Source: Actinoplanes oblitus (GTDB lineage: Bacteria > Actinomycetota > Actinomycetes > Mycobacteriales > Micromonosporaceae). From it: a DNA stretch of 64,000 bases. The DNA lies in contig NZ_CP126980.1 of the NCBI RefSeq assembly GCF_030252345.1, positions 5,843,501-5,907,500 on the forward strand. The letters run 5' to 3'. A program made the position numbers and the translations under genes. The notes beneath the pieces were generated by a model. The model searched no databases. It was not told the origin of the DNA and saw only the letters and a program-made list of their open reading frames with translations. This document shows positions 42,477 to 50,527 of the stretch, piece by piece. Within the stretch, counting starts at the first letter, position 1; every line of letters begins with the position of its first letter.

Positions 42477-43046
42477 ATGCCGAACGGGATGTCCTGGCTC
42501 AACGAGCCGCCACAGTGGTCCGATCGGGACGGCGTGGTCCGGGTGGTCACCGGGCGCGAGACGGACTTCTGGCGCAAGACGTTCTATGGGTACGTGACCG
42601 ACAACGGTCACTTCTACCACCGGCCGGTCAGCGGCGACTTCACCGCCGAGGTGACGGTGGCGGCCGGGCACTCGGCACGCTTCGACCAGGCCGGGCTGAT
42701 GCTGCGGGCCGACGAGCGGACCTGGCTCAAGTCCGGGCTGGAGGTGACCTCCGGGGCGGTGCAGCTGAGCACCGTGCTGACCCGCGACAGCTCCGACCTG
42801 TCGGTGGTGCCGCTGCCCGGTCACCACGGTGAGCTGACGCTGCGGCTGACCCGCTTCGGCGACGCGGTCTGCGTGCACCGCCGCGACGGCGCCCGCGGCT
42901 GGGAGCTGGTCCGGCTCGGTCACCTGGACCTGCCGGAGACCGTCGAGGTGGGCTTGATGTGCTGTTCGCCGGAGCGGGCGGGGCTGGAGGTGGCCTTCCG
43001 GGACTTCCGGGTCGGGGAGCCGATCCCGAGGGACGGGCTCGAATAG
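42477..43046 (+). CDS. DUF1349 (concanavalin-like) protein
   Basis: About 189 residues. WLNEPPQWSDRDGVVRVVTG, TDFWRKTFYGYVTDNGHFYH and DQAGLMLRADERTWLKSGLE are DUF1349 marks (YesU-type concanavalin-like jellyroll). No signal peptide. Function is not established; relatives may bind or process sugars. TAGAGT 6 nt before the ATG at 42477 suggests a leaderless start; a GTG one codon earlier is possible. Confidence 0.87.
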   Translation: MPNGMSWLNEPPQWSDRDGVVRVVTGRETDFWRKTFYGYVTDNGHFYHRPVSGDFTAEVTVAAGHSARFDQAGLMLRADERTWLKSGLEVTSGAVQLSTVLTRDSSDLSVVPLPGHHGELTLRLTRFGDAVCVHRRDGARGWELVRLGHLDLPETVEVGLMCCSPERAGLEVAFRDFRVGEPIPRDGLE

Positions 43047-43057
43047 GGCGCGGCCTC

Positions 43058-44023
43058 ATGCGGCAGTGGACCCTCGTCCTGTTCTCGCTGATCGCGTGGC
43101 TCACGCTGAGCTGCCCGGCACAGCCGGCGCACGCCATCGCGAACGGCACCGCCGTATCGCCCGGGAAGTACGGGTTCGCGGTCAAGCTCACCGACTACGA
43201 CATCCCGGTGAAGGGTGGCGGCACCCGGGACAGCTCGTGCTCGGGCGGCCTGATCGCGCCGCACTGGGTGCTGACCGCCGCGCACTGCTTCCGGGACGTC
43301 AACGGCAAGCGGGTCTCCCGGCCGGTGGCCCGCAAGACGGTGGTGACGCTCGCCGGAAGCAAACAAACCGCCCAGGTCATCGCGGTACGCCAGAGCGGGA
43401 CGGCGGACGTGGCGCTGGCCGAGCTCGACGTCGCGATCACCGACGTGCGGCCGTTGCGGCTGGGCCGACACGCACCGGAGGTGGGATCGAGCGTGCGGCT
43501 GGTGGGGTACGGGTTGCTCCGGGCCGGGACCACGAAGACCCCGGACCGGCCGCGGACCGGGGTGTTCCGGGTCAGCTCGGTCAGTGAGCTGGAGATCGGG
43601 ATGTCCGGGGTGCGGCCGGAGCGGACCACCAGCCCGTGCGAGCACGACTCGGGTGGCCCGTACTTCACTGTCGCCGAGGACGGGACGGCCACCGTCGTCG
43701 GGGTGGTGAGTCACGGGCCGGACTGCCCGCATACCGGGGCCGACCAGGCGGGACGGGTGGACGCGGTGGCCGGCTGGATCCAGTCGGTGATCGGGAAGGA
43801 CAAGGCGGCCACGACGAAGCCACGCCCGGACGCCCGGTCGGCGAAGCCCGTGGCGGGACCGCCGGAGCCGGTCGCGGACGGGATCCCGGCGTCCTGGAAG
43901 TTCGTCGGGGCGGGGGTGGTGACGCTGCTGATCGTGGTGGGGTTCGGGCGGCTGGCAGCGGGGGATGGCAGCTGGCGGCGAGGGACCCGGCGGCGGCGCG
44001 GGACCCGGCGTCGGCGCGGGTAG
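43058..44023 (+). CDS. Trypsin-like serine protease, membrane-anchored
   Basis: 321 residues. A Sec signal (LVLFSLIAWLTLSCP…) leads to IANGTAVSPGKYGF, the site of zymogen cleavage. The triad is visible: His in VLTAAHCF, Asp in ADVALAELD and Ser in CEHDSGGPYF. After the S1 domain come a Pro-rich linker, one TM helix (FVGAGVVTLLIVVGFG) and a short Arg-rich tail, so the protease faces outside while anchored in the membrane. Substrate unknown. A repeat array follows it. Confidence 0.88.
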   Translation: MRQWTLVLFSLIAWLTLSCPAQPAHAIANGTAVSPGKYGFAVKLTDYDIPVKGGGTRDSSCSGGLIAPHWVLTAAHCFRDVNGKRVSRPVARKTVVTLAGSKQTAQVIAVRQSGTADVALAELDVAITDVRPLRLGRHAPEVGSSVRLVGYGLLRAGTTKTPDRPRTGVFRVSSVSELEIGMSGVRPERTTSPCEHDSGGPYFTVAEDGTATVVGVVSHGPDCPHTGADQAGRVDAVAGWIQSVIGKDKAATTKPRPDARSAKPVAGPPEPVADGIPASWKFVGAGVVTLLIVVGFGRLAAGDGSWRRGTRRRRGTRRRRG

Positions 44024-44049
44024 AGGTTTTGGCCGCTTCGACCTCGGTT

Positions 44050-44466
44050 CACCCGGTATCGGGCCGGCGCCTCGCCCGGTGCGGGGTTCGTCCTCGCCCG
44101 GTGCGGGGTTCGTCCCCGCCCGGTATCGAGGTCGCGCCTCCCCGGTAGCGAAGTCGCGCCTGGCTCGATATGGGGCGGCGCCTGGCCCGGTCTCGCGGTC
44201 GGCGCTTCACGGCGTGCCGGAAAGCATCTTCGGGTTATGCAGGTGGCGTGCCGCGGCCTGCCGGAAAACAAGCCCGGTTATGCAGGGTGGCGTGCCGCGG
44301 CGTACCGGAAAGCAACTACGGTTTCGCGGGGCGGCGTGCCACGGCGTACCGGAAAGCAACTCCGGTATTGCGGGGCGGCGTGCCGTGGCGTACCGGAAAT
44401 CGGTGACCGGATGGCGAGGCGGTCTCGCGCCGGTCGATGGGTTTGCCCGGTGCGAGGTGCGTTTTC
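44050..44466. repeat. 22-bp-period repeat array with 44-bp higher order
   Basis: About 19 units of 22 bp run in constant phase from 44071 to 44466. Many units contain CCGGT at the same place followed by a G-rich end. The first part has exact 22-bp copies (44071-44092 and 44093-44114). From 44213 a 44-bp doublet dominates, four copies plus a partial, each with CGTACCGGAAAGCAACT-like and GCGGGGCGGCGTGCC halves. The period is not a multiple of three, so it is not coding. It fills the space before the next gene. Confidence 0.8.
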
Positions 44467-44492
44467 GCTGGAAGGCCGTAGCGTCAGGTGAC

Positions 44493-45230
44493 ATGGCGGA
44501 TGTCATTGACGATCTTGAGGCGGAGCAGGAGACGCTGGCGGCCGTGCTGAGCGGCCTCTCGGCGGCGGACTGGCATCGGGCGTCGGCGGCTTCCGGGTGG
44601 ACCGTGGCGGATGTGGTGCTGCACCTGGCGCAGACCGAGGAGGCGGTGGCGGCCAGCGCGGACGGTGACGCGCGGGCGATCGACTGGCGGCGATTCGGCT
44701 CGACCGTCGACTCGGCGATGGGTGCGATGGTCCGGGCGCAGGCGGGTCCCGGGCCGGAGATCTTCGCGCGGTGGCAGGCCGCGCGGCAGGAGTCGGTCCG
44801 GGCGTTGCGGGCGGCGGATCCTCGGCGGCCGCTGCGGTGGGTGTCGGCCTCGCTGAAACCGCGGACGCTGGCCACGACGCGGCTCGCCGAGCACTGGGCG
44901 CACGCGCTGGACATCGCCGGGCCACTGCGGATCGATTATCCGGACACCGGCCGGTTGCGGCACGTCGCATGGCTCGGGTTCAGCACTTTACCGTACGCGT
45001 TTCACCTGGCCGGACGGCCCGCGGTGCCGATCTTCTGCGATCTGCGGGGGCCGGACGGGGCGCGCTGGGTCTACGGGGATCCGGCGGCGGAGTCGTCGAT
45101 CGCCGGGGCGGCGGGGGCGTTCTGCCGGGTGGGGGCGCAGCGGCTGGCGCCGGGGGCGTCCGGGTTGCAGACTCGGGGGCCGCATGGGGCTGAGGCGTTG
45201 CGGTTGCTGCGGAACTACGCGGTCGTGTGA
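44493..45230 (+). CDS. Maleylpyruvate isomerase N-terminal (DinB-like) family protein
   Basis: 245 residues. MADVIDDLEAEQETLAAVLS, SGWTVADVVLHLAQTEEAV (metal-ligand His) and TTRLAEHWAHALDIAGPL (second His pair) match the TIGR03084-type proteins with a mycothiol-dependent maleylpyruvate isomerase / DinB-like fold. Members are mycothiol transferases or unknown. ATG at 44493, no clear ribosome site; a CGTAGCGT 8 nt upstream may be a -10. The repeat array ends just before. Confidence 0.82.
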   Translation: MADVIDDLEAEQETLAAVLSGLSAADWHRASAASGWTVADVVLHLAQTEEAVAASADGDARAIDWRRFGSTVDSAMGAMVRAQAGPGPEIFARWQAARQESVRALRAADPRRPLRWVSASLKPRTLATTRLAEHWAHALDIAGPLRIDYPDTGRLRHVAWLGFSTLPYAFHLAGRPAVPIFCDLRGPDGARWVYGDPAAESSIAGAAGAFCRVGAQRLAPGASGLQTRGPHGAEALRLLRNYAVV

Positions 45231-45392
45231 GCCGGGCGGGCGTCTTCTGCGCTGCTGACCTGTCTGATCAGGCCCGGCCGATCGTCCTTCCGCTCGCGCC
45301 ATTCCTTTCCTTTGCCGGCTGCTCTTTTCCGCGGCCGGTCACTCCCGTCCTGGGCCCGCCGCTCCGTCCTGGGGCAGGCCACTCCGTCCTCG

Positions 45393-45419
45393 GCCGGCCG
45401 CGCTTTCGCTGCGGCCGGC
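45393..45419. terminator. Bidirectional terminator hairpin
   Basis: GCCGGCCGC and GCGGCCGGC pair perfectly around a 9-nt loop between two convergent genes. Upstream of it, CTCCGTCCT occurs twice and CTCCCGTCCT once at about 20-25 nt spacing. Confidence 0.6.
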
Positions 45420-45430
45420 TGCGCGGGTCA

Positions 45431-45838
45431 TCAGCAGTGGCGGCGGCCGGGGAGGCCGAGGATCAGGGCCAGGCCGACGGTGAGGTGCATGGCGGTCAGT
45501 GCCAGGCGGGTGCCGATGCCGATACCCGCGAGCGGACCGGCCAGGGACAGCACCAGCAGGATCGACGTGATGATGCGGTAGGTCCGGGTGGGGTGGCGGA
45601 CCGTACGCTCCAGGACGGCGAGCAGCGCCCAGGCGGCCAAGCCGGCGAACAAGGCGGTCACCGCGACGGCGACCGGGCCGACGTGCTGGACCGTGCCGCC
45701 CTGGCGGACCAGGAGGTCGTGACCGGCCCACGGGTCGTTGACGGCCCAGAGGAGCAGGGCCCCGGCGGTGCCCGCCGCGACGGTGATCAGGCGGCCGGTG
45801 CGACGGTTGGTGGCGGTCTGCTGCGTGTTCGATGTCAT
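45431..45838 (-). CDS. DUF6069-like four-TM membrane protein
   Basis: 135 residues with four hydrophobic segments (LITVAAGTAGALLLWAV, VAVAVTALFAGLAAWALL, IITSILLVLSLAGPLAGI, ALTAMHLTVGLALILGL) and the loop HPTRTYR. This is the layout of DUF6069 proteins, common in actinobacteria and of unknown function. ATG at 45836-45838. It is divergent from a histidine kinase gene with 130 nt between and could be that system's target. Confidence 0.75.
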   Translation of the reverse strand: MTSNTQQTATNRRTGRLITVAAGTAGALLLWAVNDPWAGHDLLVRQGGTVQHVGPVAVAVTALFAGLAAWALLAVLERTVRHPTRTYRIITSILLVLSLAGPLAGIGIGTRLALTAMHLTVGLALILGLPGRRHC

Positions 45839-45970
45839 GCCGATGAGGTTCGCGGATCGGACCGGGTGCCCACATCGGACCGCCGATGTGCTGAGCTCTA
45901 CCTTTCGATAGAGCGGACCACCAACTTTTGATGGTGTCGGCGGCCGACCGGCGGCCGATAGCCTCGCCGA

Positions 45971-47131
45971 GTGACCAGCCTTTCCCCTGCCGAGCGACCA
46001 CCACGGGCCGCCGCTGCCGCCGCGCTCCTCGGATCCTCCGGGGTGCTGATCGCGGTGTCGATGCTCGCCTGGTGGGCGGGCCGGCCGGCCGGCCCACTGC
46101 TCGGGCTCGACCTGGCGGCCGGGGTGCTGGGCTGCCTGCTCACGCCGCTGGTGCTGTGGCGGCCGGTCGGCGCCACCGCGGTGCTCTCGCTGCTGGCCGC
46201 CGTCTCGCCGATGGCCACTCCCCCGGCCACCATCGGGATGCTCCAGGTGGCCCGGCGGCGGCGCTTCCCGGTGGCCGCCTCGGTGGCCGTGGGCGGCGTG
46301 GCCGCGCACGCGATCCAGGGCCTGTGGCGTTCCAACGGCGGGATGGCCTACGGCTGGTGGCTGGCGCTGATCACGTTCGCCTATGGTGCCCTGCTCGGCT
46401 GGGGCCAGTGGGCGCGGGCCCGGGCCGCTCTCATCGGCTCGCTGCGGGAGCGGGCCCGGCGCGCCGAGGCGGAGCAGGGTCGCCGGGTGGCCGAGGCGCG
46501 GATGCTGGAGCGCCGCAAGATCGCCCGGGAGATGCACGACGTGCTCGCCCACCGGTTGTCGCTGCTGGCCACGTTCGCCGGCGCGATGGAGTACCGGCCG
46601 GACTCCTCTCCCGAGCAGCTCTCCCGCGCCGCCGGCGTGGTGCGGGACGGGGTGCACCAGGCGCTGGAGGAGCTGCGCGAGGTGATCTCCCTGCTCCGCG
46701 ACGACGTGCCGGACGGCGACGGCGTTCATCCGCAGCCGGTGCTCGCCGACGTGCCGCGGCTGGTCGCGGAGTCCCGGGAGGCGGGGACCGAGGTGCTGCT
46801 GCACGACGTGGTGGACAAGCCGGGAGCGGCGCCGCCCGCGGTGGCCCGGACCGCCTACCGGGTGATCCAGGAGGGCTTGACCAATGCCCGCAAGCACGCC
46901 GCCGGCCAGCCGGTCCAGGTCGATCTGCGGGGCGGTCCCGGCGCCGGCCTGGAGGTCGAGATCCGCAACGCCCTGACCCCGGACCGCCCCGCGCCACCCG
47001 GCTGGTCGGGCGGCGCCGGCCTGGTCGGCCTCACCGAGCGCGTCCAGCTCGCCGGCGGCCGGCTCGACCACCAGGCGGCCGCCGGCGAGTTCCGCCTGCA
47101 CGCGGCTCTCCCCTGGCCGCTCACCAGCTGA
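45971..47131 (+). CDS. LuxR-type two-component sensor histidine kinase
   Basis: 386 residues, GTG start with TAGCCT 6 nt upstream (leaderless-like). Four or five TM segments occupy residues ~17-150. HisKA_3 box: RRKIAREMHDVLAHRLSLLA with the phospho-His; ATPase: VIQEGLTNARKHA (N-box) and GGAGLVGLTERVQLAGG. A cognate regulator starts about 220 nt downstream, separated by a short tandem repeat, instead of overlapping as in the other pair. Confidence 0.88.
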   Translation: MTSLSPAERPPRAAAAAALLGSSGVLIAVSMLAWWAGRPAGPLLGLDLAAGVLGCLLTPLVLWRPVGATAVLSLLAAVSPMATPPATIGMLQVARRRRFPVAASVAVGGVAAHAIQGLWRSNGGMAYGWWLALITFAYGALLGWGQWARARAALIGSLRERARRAEAEQGRRVAEARMLERRKIAREMHDVLAHRLSLLATFAGAMEYRPDSSPEQLSRAAGVVRDGVHQALEELREVISLLRDDVPDGDGVHPQPVLADVPRLVAESREAGTEVLLHDVVDKPGAAPPAVARTAYRVIQEGLTNARKHAAGQPVQVDLRGGPGAGLEVEIRNALTPDRPAPPGWSGGAGLVGLTERVQLAGGRLDHQAAAGEFRLHAALPWPLTS

Positions 47132-47230
47132 CCGGCGATCCGGTCCGCGGAGCGATCCAGCCACACTGGCTGACCGGCGATCCCGGTCCGCGAAGCGATC
47201 CAGCCACACTGGCTGACCGGCGGTCGCCGG
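47128..47230. repeat. 42/43-bp tandem repeat, 2.4 copies
   Basis: CTGACCGGCGATCC through CAGCCACACTGG is repeated at 47128-47169 and 47170-47212 (one base inserted, one substitution), with a third partial copy. It lies exactly between kinase and regulator genes and starts within the kinase stop region. Confidence 0.8.
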
Positions 47231-47350
47231 GCTGGTCGTTGATGGTGGATCCGGGCAGCGCCGGCTCGGACCGGGCAGCGGGACCGACTCTGGCGCTTGT
47301 CCTTCCGCGTGACCCCGGGCCGGGTGGAGCGGGATGGCCCGGTGGATAGC

Positions 47351-48013
47351 ATGACGGGCGTGGATCGACCGGTGCGGGTGTTGGTGGTGGACGATGACGC
47401 GCTGGTGCGGGCCGGGCTGACCATGATGCTCGACGGGGCGCCGGGGATCTCGGTGGTCGGCGAGGCGGACGACGGGGACCGGGTGCAGGCGGCGGCTGAC
47501 GCGCACGCTCCCGACGTCGTACTGATGGATCTGCGCATGCCGCGCGTCGACGGGATCACCGCGACCCGGCGGTTGCGTTCGCGGCAGCGGCCGCCGGAGG
47601 TGATCGTGCTGACCACGTTCGACACCGACGAGAACATTCTGCACGCACTGCGGGCCGGCGCCAGCGGCTTCCTGCTCAAGGACACCCCGCCGGCCCGGAT
47701 CGCGGAGGCGGTTCGTCAGGTGGCGGCCGGTGAGCCGATCCTGTCGCCGCGGATCACCCGCCGGCTGATGGACCGCGCGGCGACGCAGGCCGGGGCGTAC
47801 GCCCGGGCGCGGGCCACCTTGGCGGCGCTCAGCCCGCGCGAGCACGACGTGGTCGTCGCGGTCGGCCAGGGCTACAACAACGCCGAGATCGCCACCGAAC
47901 TCGACATGACCCTGGCGACGGTGAAAACCCACGTCTCCCACATCCTGACCAAACTCGACCTGGACAACCGCACCCAGCTGGCCCTCCTGGTCCACGACGC
48001 CGGCCTCGTCTGA
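47351..48013 (+). CDS. LuxR/NarL family response regulator
   Basis: About 220 residues. Receiver: VLVVDDDALVRAGL, phospho-Asp in DVVLMDLRMP, TTFDTDENIL, FLLKDTPP. HTH: LSPREHDVVVAVGQGYNNAE and ATVKTHVSHILTKL. Start is uncertain: ATG 47351, or a GTG at 47360 that stands 7 nt after TAGCAT and would be leaderless. Partner of the kinase upstream. Confidence 0.9.
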   Translation: MTGVDRPVRVLVVDDDALVRAGLTMMLDGAPGISVVGEADDGDRVQAAADAHAPDVVLMDLRMPRVDGITATRRLRSRQRPPEVIVLTTFDTDENILHALRAGASGFLLKDTPPARIAEAVRQVAAGEPILSPRITRRLMDRAATQAGAYARARATLAALSPREHDVVVAVGQGYNNAEIATELDMTLATVKTHVSHILTKLDLDNRTQLALLVHDAGLV

Positions 48014-48395
48014 CCGAGGCCGCGGCCGGTCGGCGCCACCGGGCGTGCCCAACCACGACACCGGCCCAGTCGTCGGCAGCCCAGCCCCGACCCCGATGCC
48101 GGGATCGGCTATGCCCGCAGGGTGTCGCGGGGCGAGGTGCCGTATCGGGAGCGGTATTCGGCGGCGAAGCGGCCCATGACGGTCACTCCTCCACATCTCG
48201 CGGGCTGCCGGCGGTTTGGACGGATTCTCGGGGGTATCCGCCCGTGTACAGGGCCGCGCGGTCACGGGCACTGCTCGCCTTGACCGGCGCCGTCGCAGGA
48301 TCACCATGACCGACCTGCTGACCGCGGTGCGGGTCGCCCGAACCGAGGACATCGGTTCCATGCCGGCGGTGCCGGGCGCACGTAACGGAGGATCT
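48014..48395. other. Intergenic region with AraC-tail remnant
   Basis: 382 bases. It holds the AraC C-terminal remnant at 48109-48177 on the minus strand and the promoter of the SRPBCC-ADH pair near its end; otherwise nothing recognised. Confidence 0.5.
48109..48177 (-). pseudogene. AraC family C-terminal fragment
   Basis: The 22-residue frame MGRFAAEYRSRYGTSPRDTL plus two residues equals the last helix of AraC-type HTH domains (GRFAxxYRxxYGxSPxxTLR). GGAGGAG lies 8 nt before its ATG, so it may even be translated, but nothing else of the gene remains. Confidence 0.55.
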
Positions 48396-48938
48396 ATGGA
48401 ATTGACAGCAACGACCACCATTCGCAAACCCGTGTCGGAGGTGTACGCGTTCTGGCGCGATCTGGAGAACCTTCCGACGTTCATGGCGCATCTCGAGCAG
48501 GTCCGTGCCACCGGTGACCGGACGAGTCGGTGGACCGCCGAGGCTCCGTTCGGCAAGGACGTCGGCTGGGACGCGGAGATCCTCGAAGAGGTGCCCGGCG
48601 AGAAGCTCGCGTGGCGGTCGACCGGAGACGCCGACGTGCCGAACGCCGGCACCGTCCGCTTCCTGCCCGCCCCCGACGGGGTGAGCACCGAGGTACACGT
48701 CGTCCTGGTCTACGACATCCCGGGCGGCACGATCGGCAAGGCGGTCGCCAAGTACTTCGGTGAGGAACCGCACCAGCAGCTCGACGATGACCTGCGCCGG
48801 CTCAAGCAGGTCCTGGAGACCGGCGAGGTGGTCCGGTCCGACGGCGCCCCCTGGGGCAAACGGGCCCGTAAGGAGTTCCCGCAACGCCCGGCGCAGCCGC
48901 TGTCGGACGCCGAGCTGGCGAAGGGAGCGGACGCGTGA
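48396..48938 (+). CDS. SRPBCC family protein
   Basis: 180 residues, ATG after GGAGGA. A helix-grip (START/Bet v1-like) fold is seen: MELTATTTIRKPVSEVYAFW, FPTFM-like LPTFMAHLEQV, and LEEVPGEKLAWRSTG, the pattern of polyketide-cyclase/dehydrase-like proteins (KEGG COG5637 type). It likely binds a hydrophobic ligand. Its end overlaps the Zn-ADH start by 4 nt. A degenerate relative precedes the other Zn-ADH at 28 kb. Confidence 0.87.
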   Translation: MELTATTTIRKPVSEVYAFWRDLENLPTFMAHLEQVRATGDRTSRWTAEAPFGKDVGWDAEILEEVPGEKLAWRSTGDADVPNAGTVRFLPAPDGVSTEVHVVLVYDIPGGTIGKAVAKYFGEEPHQQLDDDLRRLKQVLETGEVVRSDGAPWGKRARKEFPQRPAQPLSDAELAKGADA

Positions 48939-50110
48939 GGGCGAACACCTGGGCGGGCCGCAACAAGGTCGAGGTCCGTGACGTGCCGGACCCGAAGATC
49001 CTGAACAAGCGTGATGCCATCGTGCGGATCACCTCCACCGCGATCTGTGGCTCGGACCTGCACCTGGTCGACGGGTATGTGCCGACGATGCAGGACGGCG
49101 ACATCATGGGTCACGAGTTCATGGGTGAAGTGATCGAGGTCGGCCCGGGCGTCGACCCCGGCCGGCTGCGTGTCGGGGACCGGGTCGTCGTGCCCTTCCC
49201 GATTGCCTGCGGCGCGTGCGCGGCCTGCGCCGCGGAACTGTACTCCTGCTGCGAGAACTCCAACCCCAACACCGGGATCGCGGAGAAGATGTTCGGTCAC
49301 CCGACCGCCGGGATCTTCGGCTACTCGCATCTGACCGGCGGCTTCGCCGGCGGCCAGGCGCAGTACGCGCGGGTGCCGTTCGCCGACATCGGCCCGCTGA
49401 AGATCGAGTCCGATCTGACCGACGAGCAGGTGCTGTTCCTCTCCGACATCCTGCCCACCGGCTACATGGGCGCCGAGATGTGCGACATCCAGTCCAGTGA
49501 CGTGGTGGCGGTGTGGGGAGCCGGCCCGGTCGGCCAGTTCGCCATGGACAGCGCCCGGGTGCTGGGCGCCGCGAAGGTCATCGCCATCGACAAGGAGCCG
49601 TATCGGCTGCGGATGGCCGAACAGGCCGGCCACATCCCGGTCAACTTCGACGAGGTCGACGTACGGTCGCGGCTGCTGGAACTGACCGGCGGGCGCGGAC
49701 CGGACAAGTGCATCGACGCGGTGGGCCTGGAAGCCACCCACGGCAGCGCGCACATCGCCGCCTACGACCGGATCAAACAGGCCGTCCGGTCGGAGACCGA
49801 GCGCCCGCACGCGCTACGCCAGGCGATCATGTCCTGCCGCAGCGGCGGCGTGGTCTCCGTCATCGGCGTGTACGGCGGCCTGCTGGACAAGTTCCCCGCC
49901 GGCGCCTGGATGAACCGGTCCCTGACCCTGCGCACCGGCCAATGCCACGTGCAGCGCTACATGAAGCCGCTGCTGCGGCGCATCGAACGCGGCGAGCTCG
50001 ACCCGACCCGGATCATCACCCACACCCTGCCGCTCGACGAGGCGGAACGCGGCTTCGACATGTTCAAGAACAAGCAGGACGACTGCGAGAAAGTAGTCCT
50101 CAAACCCTGA
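48935..50110 (+). CDS. Zinc-dependent alcohol dehydrogenase (formaldehyde-DH-like)
   Basis: 391 residues. AICGSDLHLVDGYV and MGHEFMGEV carry the catalytic zinc ligands; CGACAACAAELYSCC the structural zinc; VAVWGAGPVGQFAMDSA the NAD site. GTG start overlapping the SRPBCC stop. Paralogue of the gene at 27.3-28.5 kb, sharing the GYDRIKQ..R.ET.RP-type central block (AYDRIKQAVRSETERPHALR here). Confidence 0.9.
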   Translation: MRANTWAGRNKVEVRDVPDPKILNKRDAIVRITSTAICGSDLHLVDGYVPTMQDGDIMGHEFMGEVIEVGPGVDPGRLRVGDRVVVPFPIACGACAACAAELYSCCENSNPNTGIAEKMFGHPTAGIFGYSHLTGGFAGGQAQYARVPFADIGPLKIESDLTDEQVLFLSDILPTGYMGAEMCDIQSSDVVAVWGAGPVGQFAMDSARVLGAAKVIAIDKEPYRLRMAEQAGHIPVNFDEVDVRSRLLELTGGRGPDKCIDAVGLEATHGSAHIAAYDRIKQAVRSETERPHALRQAIMSCRSGGVVSVIGVYGGLLDKFPAGAWMNRSLTLRTGQCHVQRYMKPLLRRIERGELDPTRIITHTLPLDEAERGFDMFKNKQDDCEKVVLKP

Positions 50111-50212
50111 CGGTCACCCGCACCCGGCCGGCTGGCGGCACGGTGGGTCCGCGTGTCCCTCTCGTCCTGCCAGTCGCCGGGTCCGGGATGCCGGGCGTTC
50201 TAGAGTGAGGGG

Positions 50213-50512
50213 ATGCCGGAGGAGGCGCGGCGCCGGTTCCGGGTGCGGCTGGCGGTGAGGTACGTGGGCGGTTCGCTGCCCACGGACGATCTCGCGGCCT
50301 TCGAGGCGGCGCTCTCGAGGTCCCTCGAGGGCTTCACCCTGCGGGTCGCGGACGGACTCTTCGACTCGGTCGAGATCTTCGCTGAGGTCCGTGCTCCCAC
50401 CTCTGTCGATGCCGCCGCGAGACTGGACCGGGCCGTCGACGCCGCCCTGTTGCGGACCGGCTTGTTCGAGCGGTTCGACGTCTCCGGCAAGTCTCTGCAC
50501 GTCCACGCGTAG
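50213..50512 (+). CDS. Hypothetical protein
   Basis: 99 residues, begins MPEEARRRFRVRLAVRYVGG and ends with FDVSGKSLHVHA; alternating beta and alpha pattern, no TM or signal. TAGAGT stands 6 nt before the ATG with GAGGGG in between, so it has both a -10 and a possible ribosome site. No family recognised. Confidence 0.65.
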   Translation: MPEEARRRFRVRLAVRYVGGSLPTDDLAAFEAALSRSLEGFTLRVADGLFDSVEIFAEVRAPTSVDAAARLDRAVDAALLRTGLFERFDVSGKSLHVHA

Positions 50513-50527
50513 CGGGCGGAGCTGCCG

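Noticed and set aside
44213..44410. Possible CRISPR array
   Set aside because: 44-bp units are tandem with no unique spacers and no cas genes are near.
45431..48688. Minus-strand ORF of 1085 codons
   Set aside because: Only its last 135 codons (from 45838) are the DUF6069-like gene; the rest is antisense to a histidine kinase and a response regulator.
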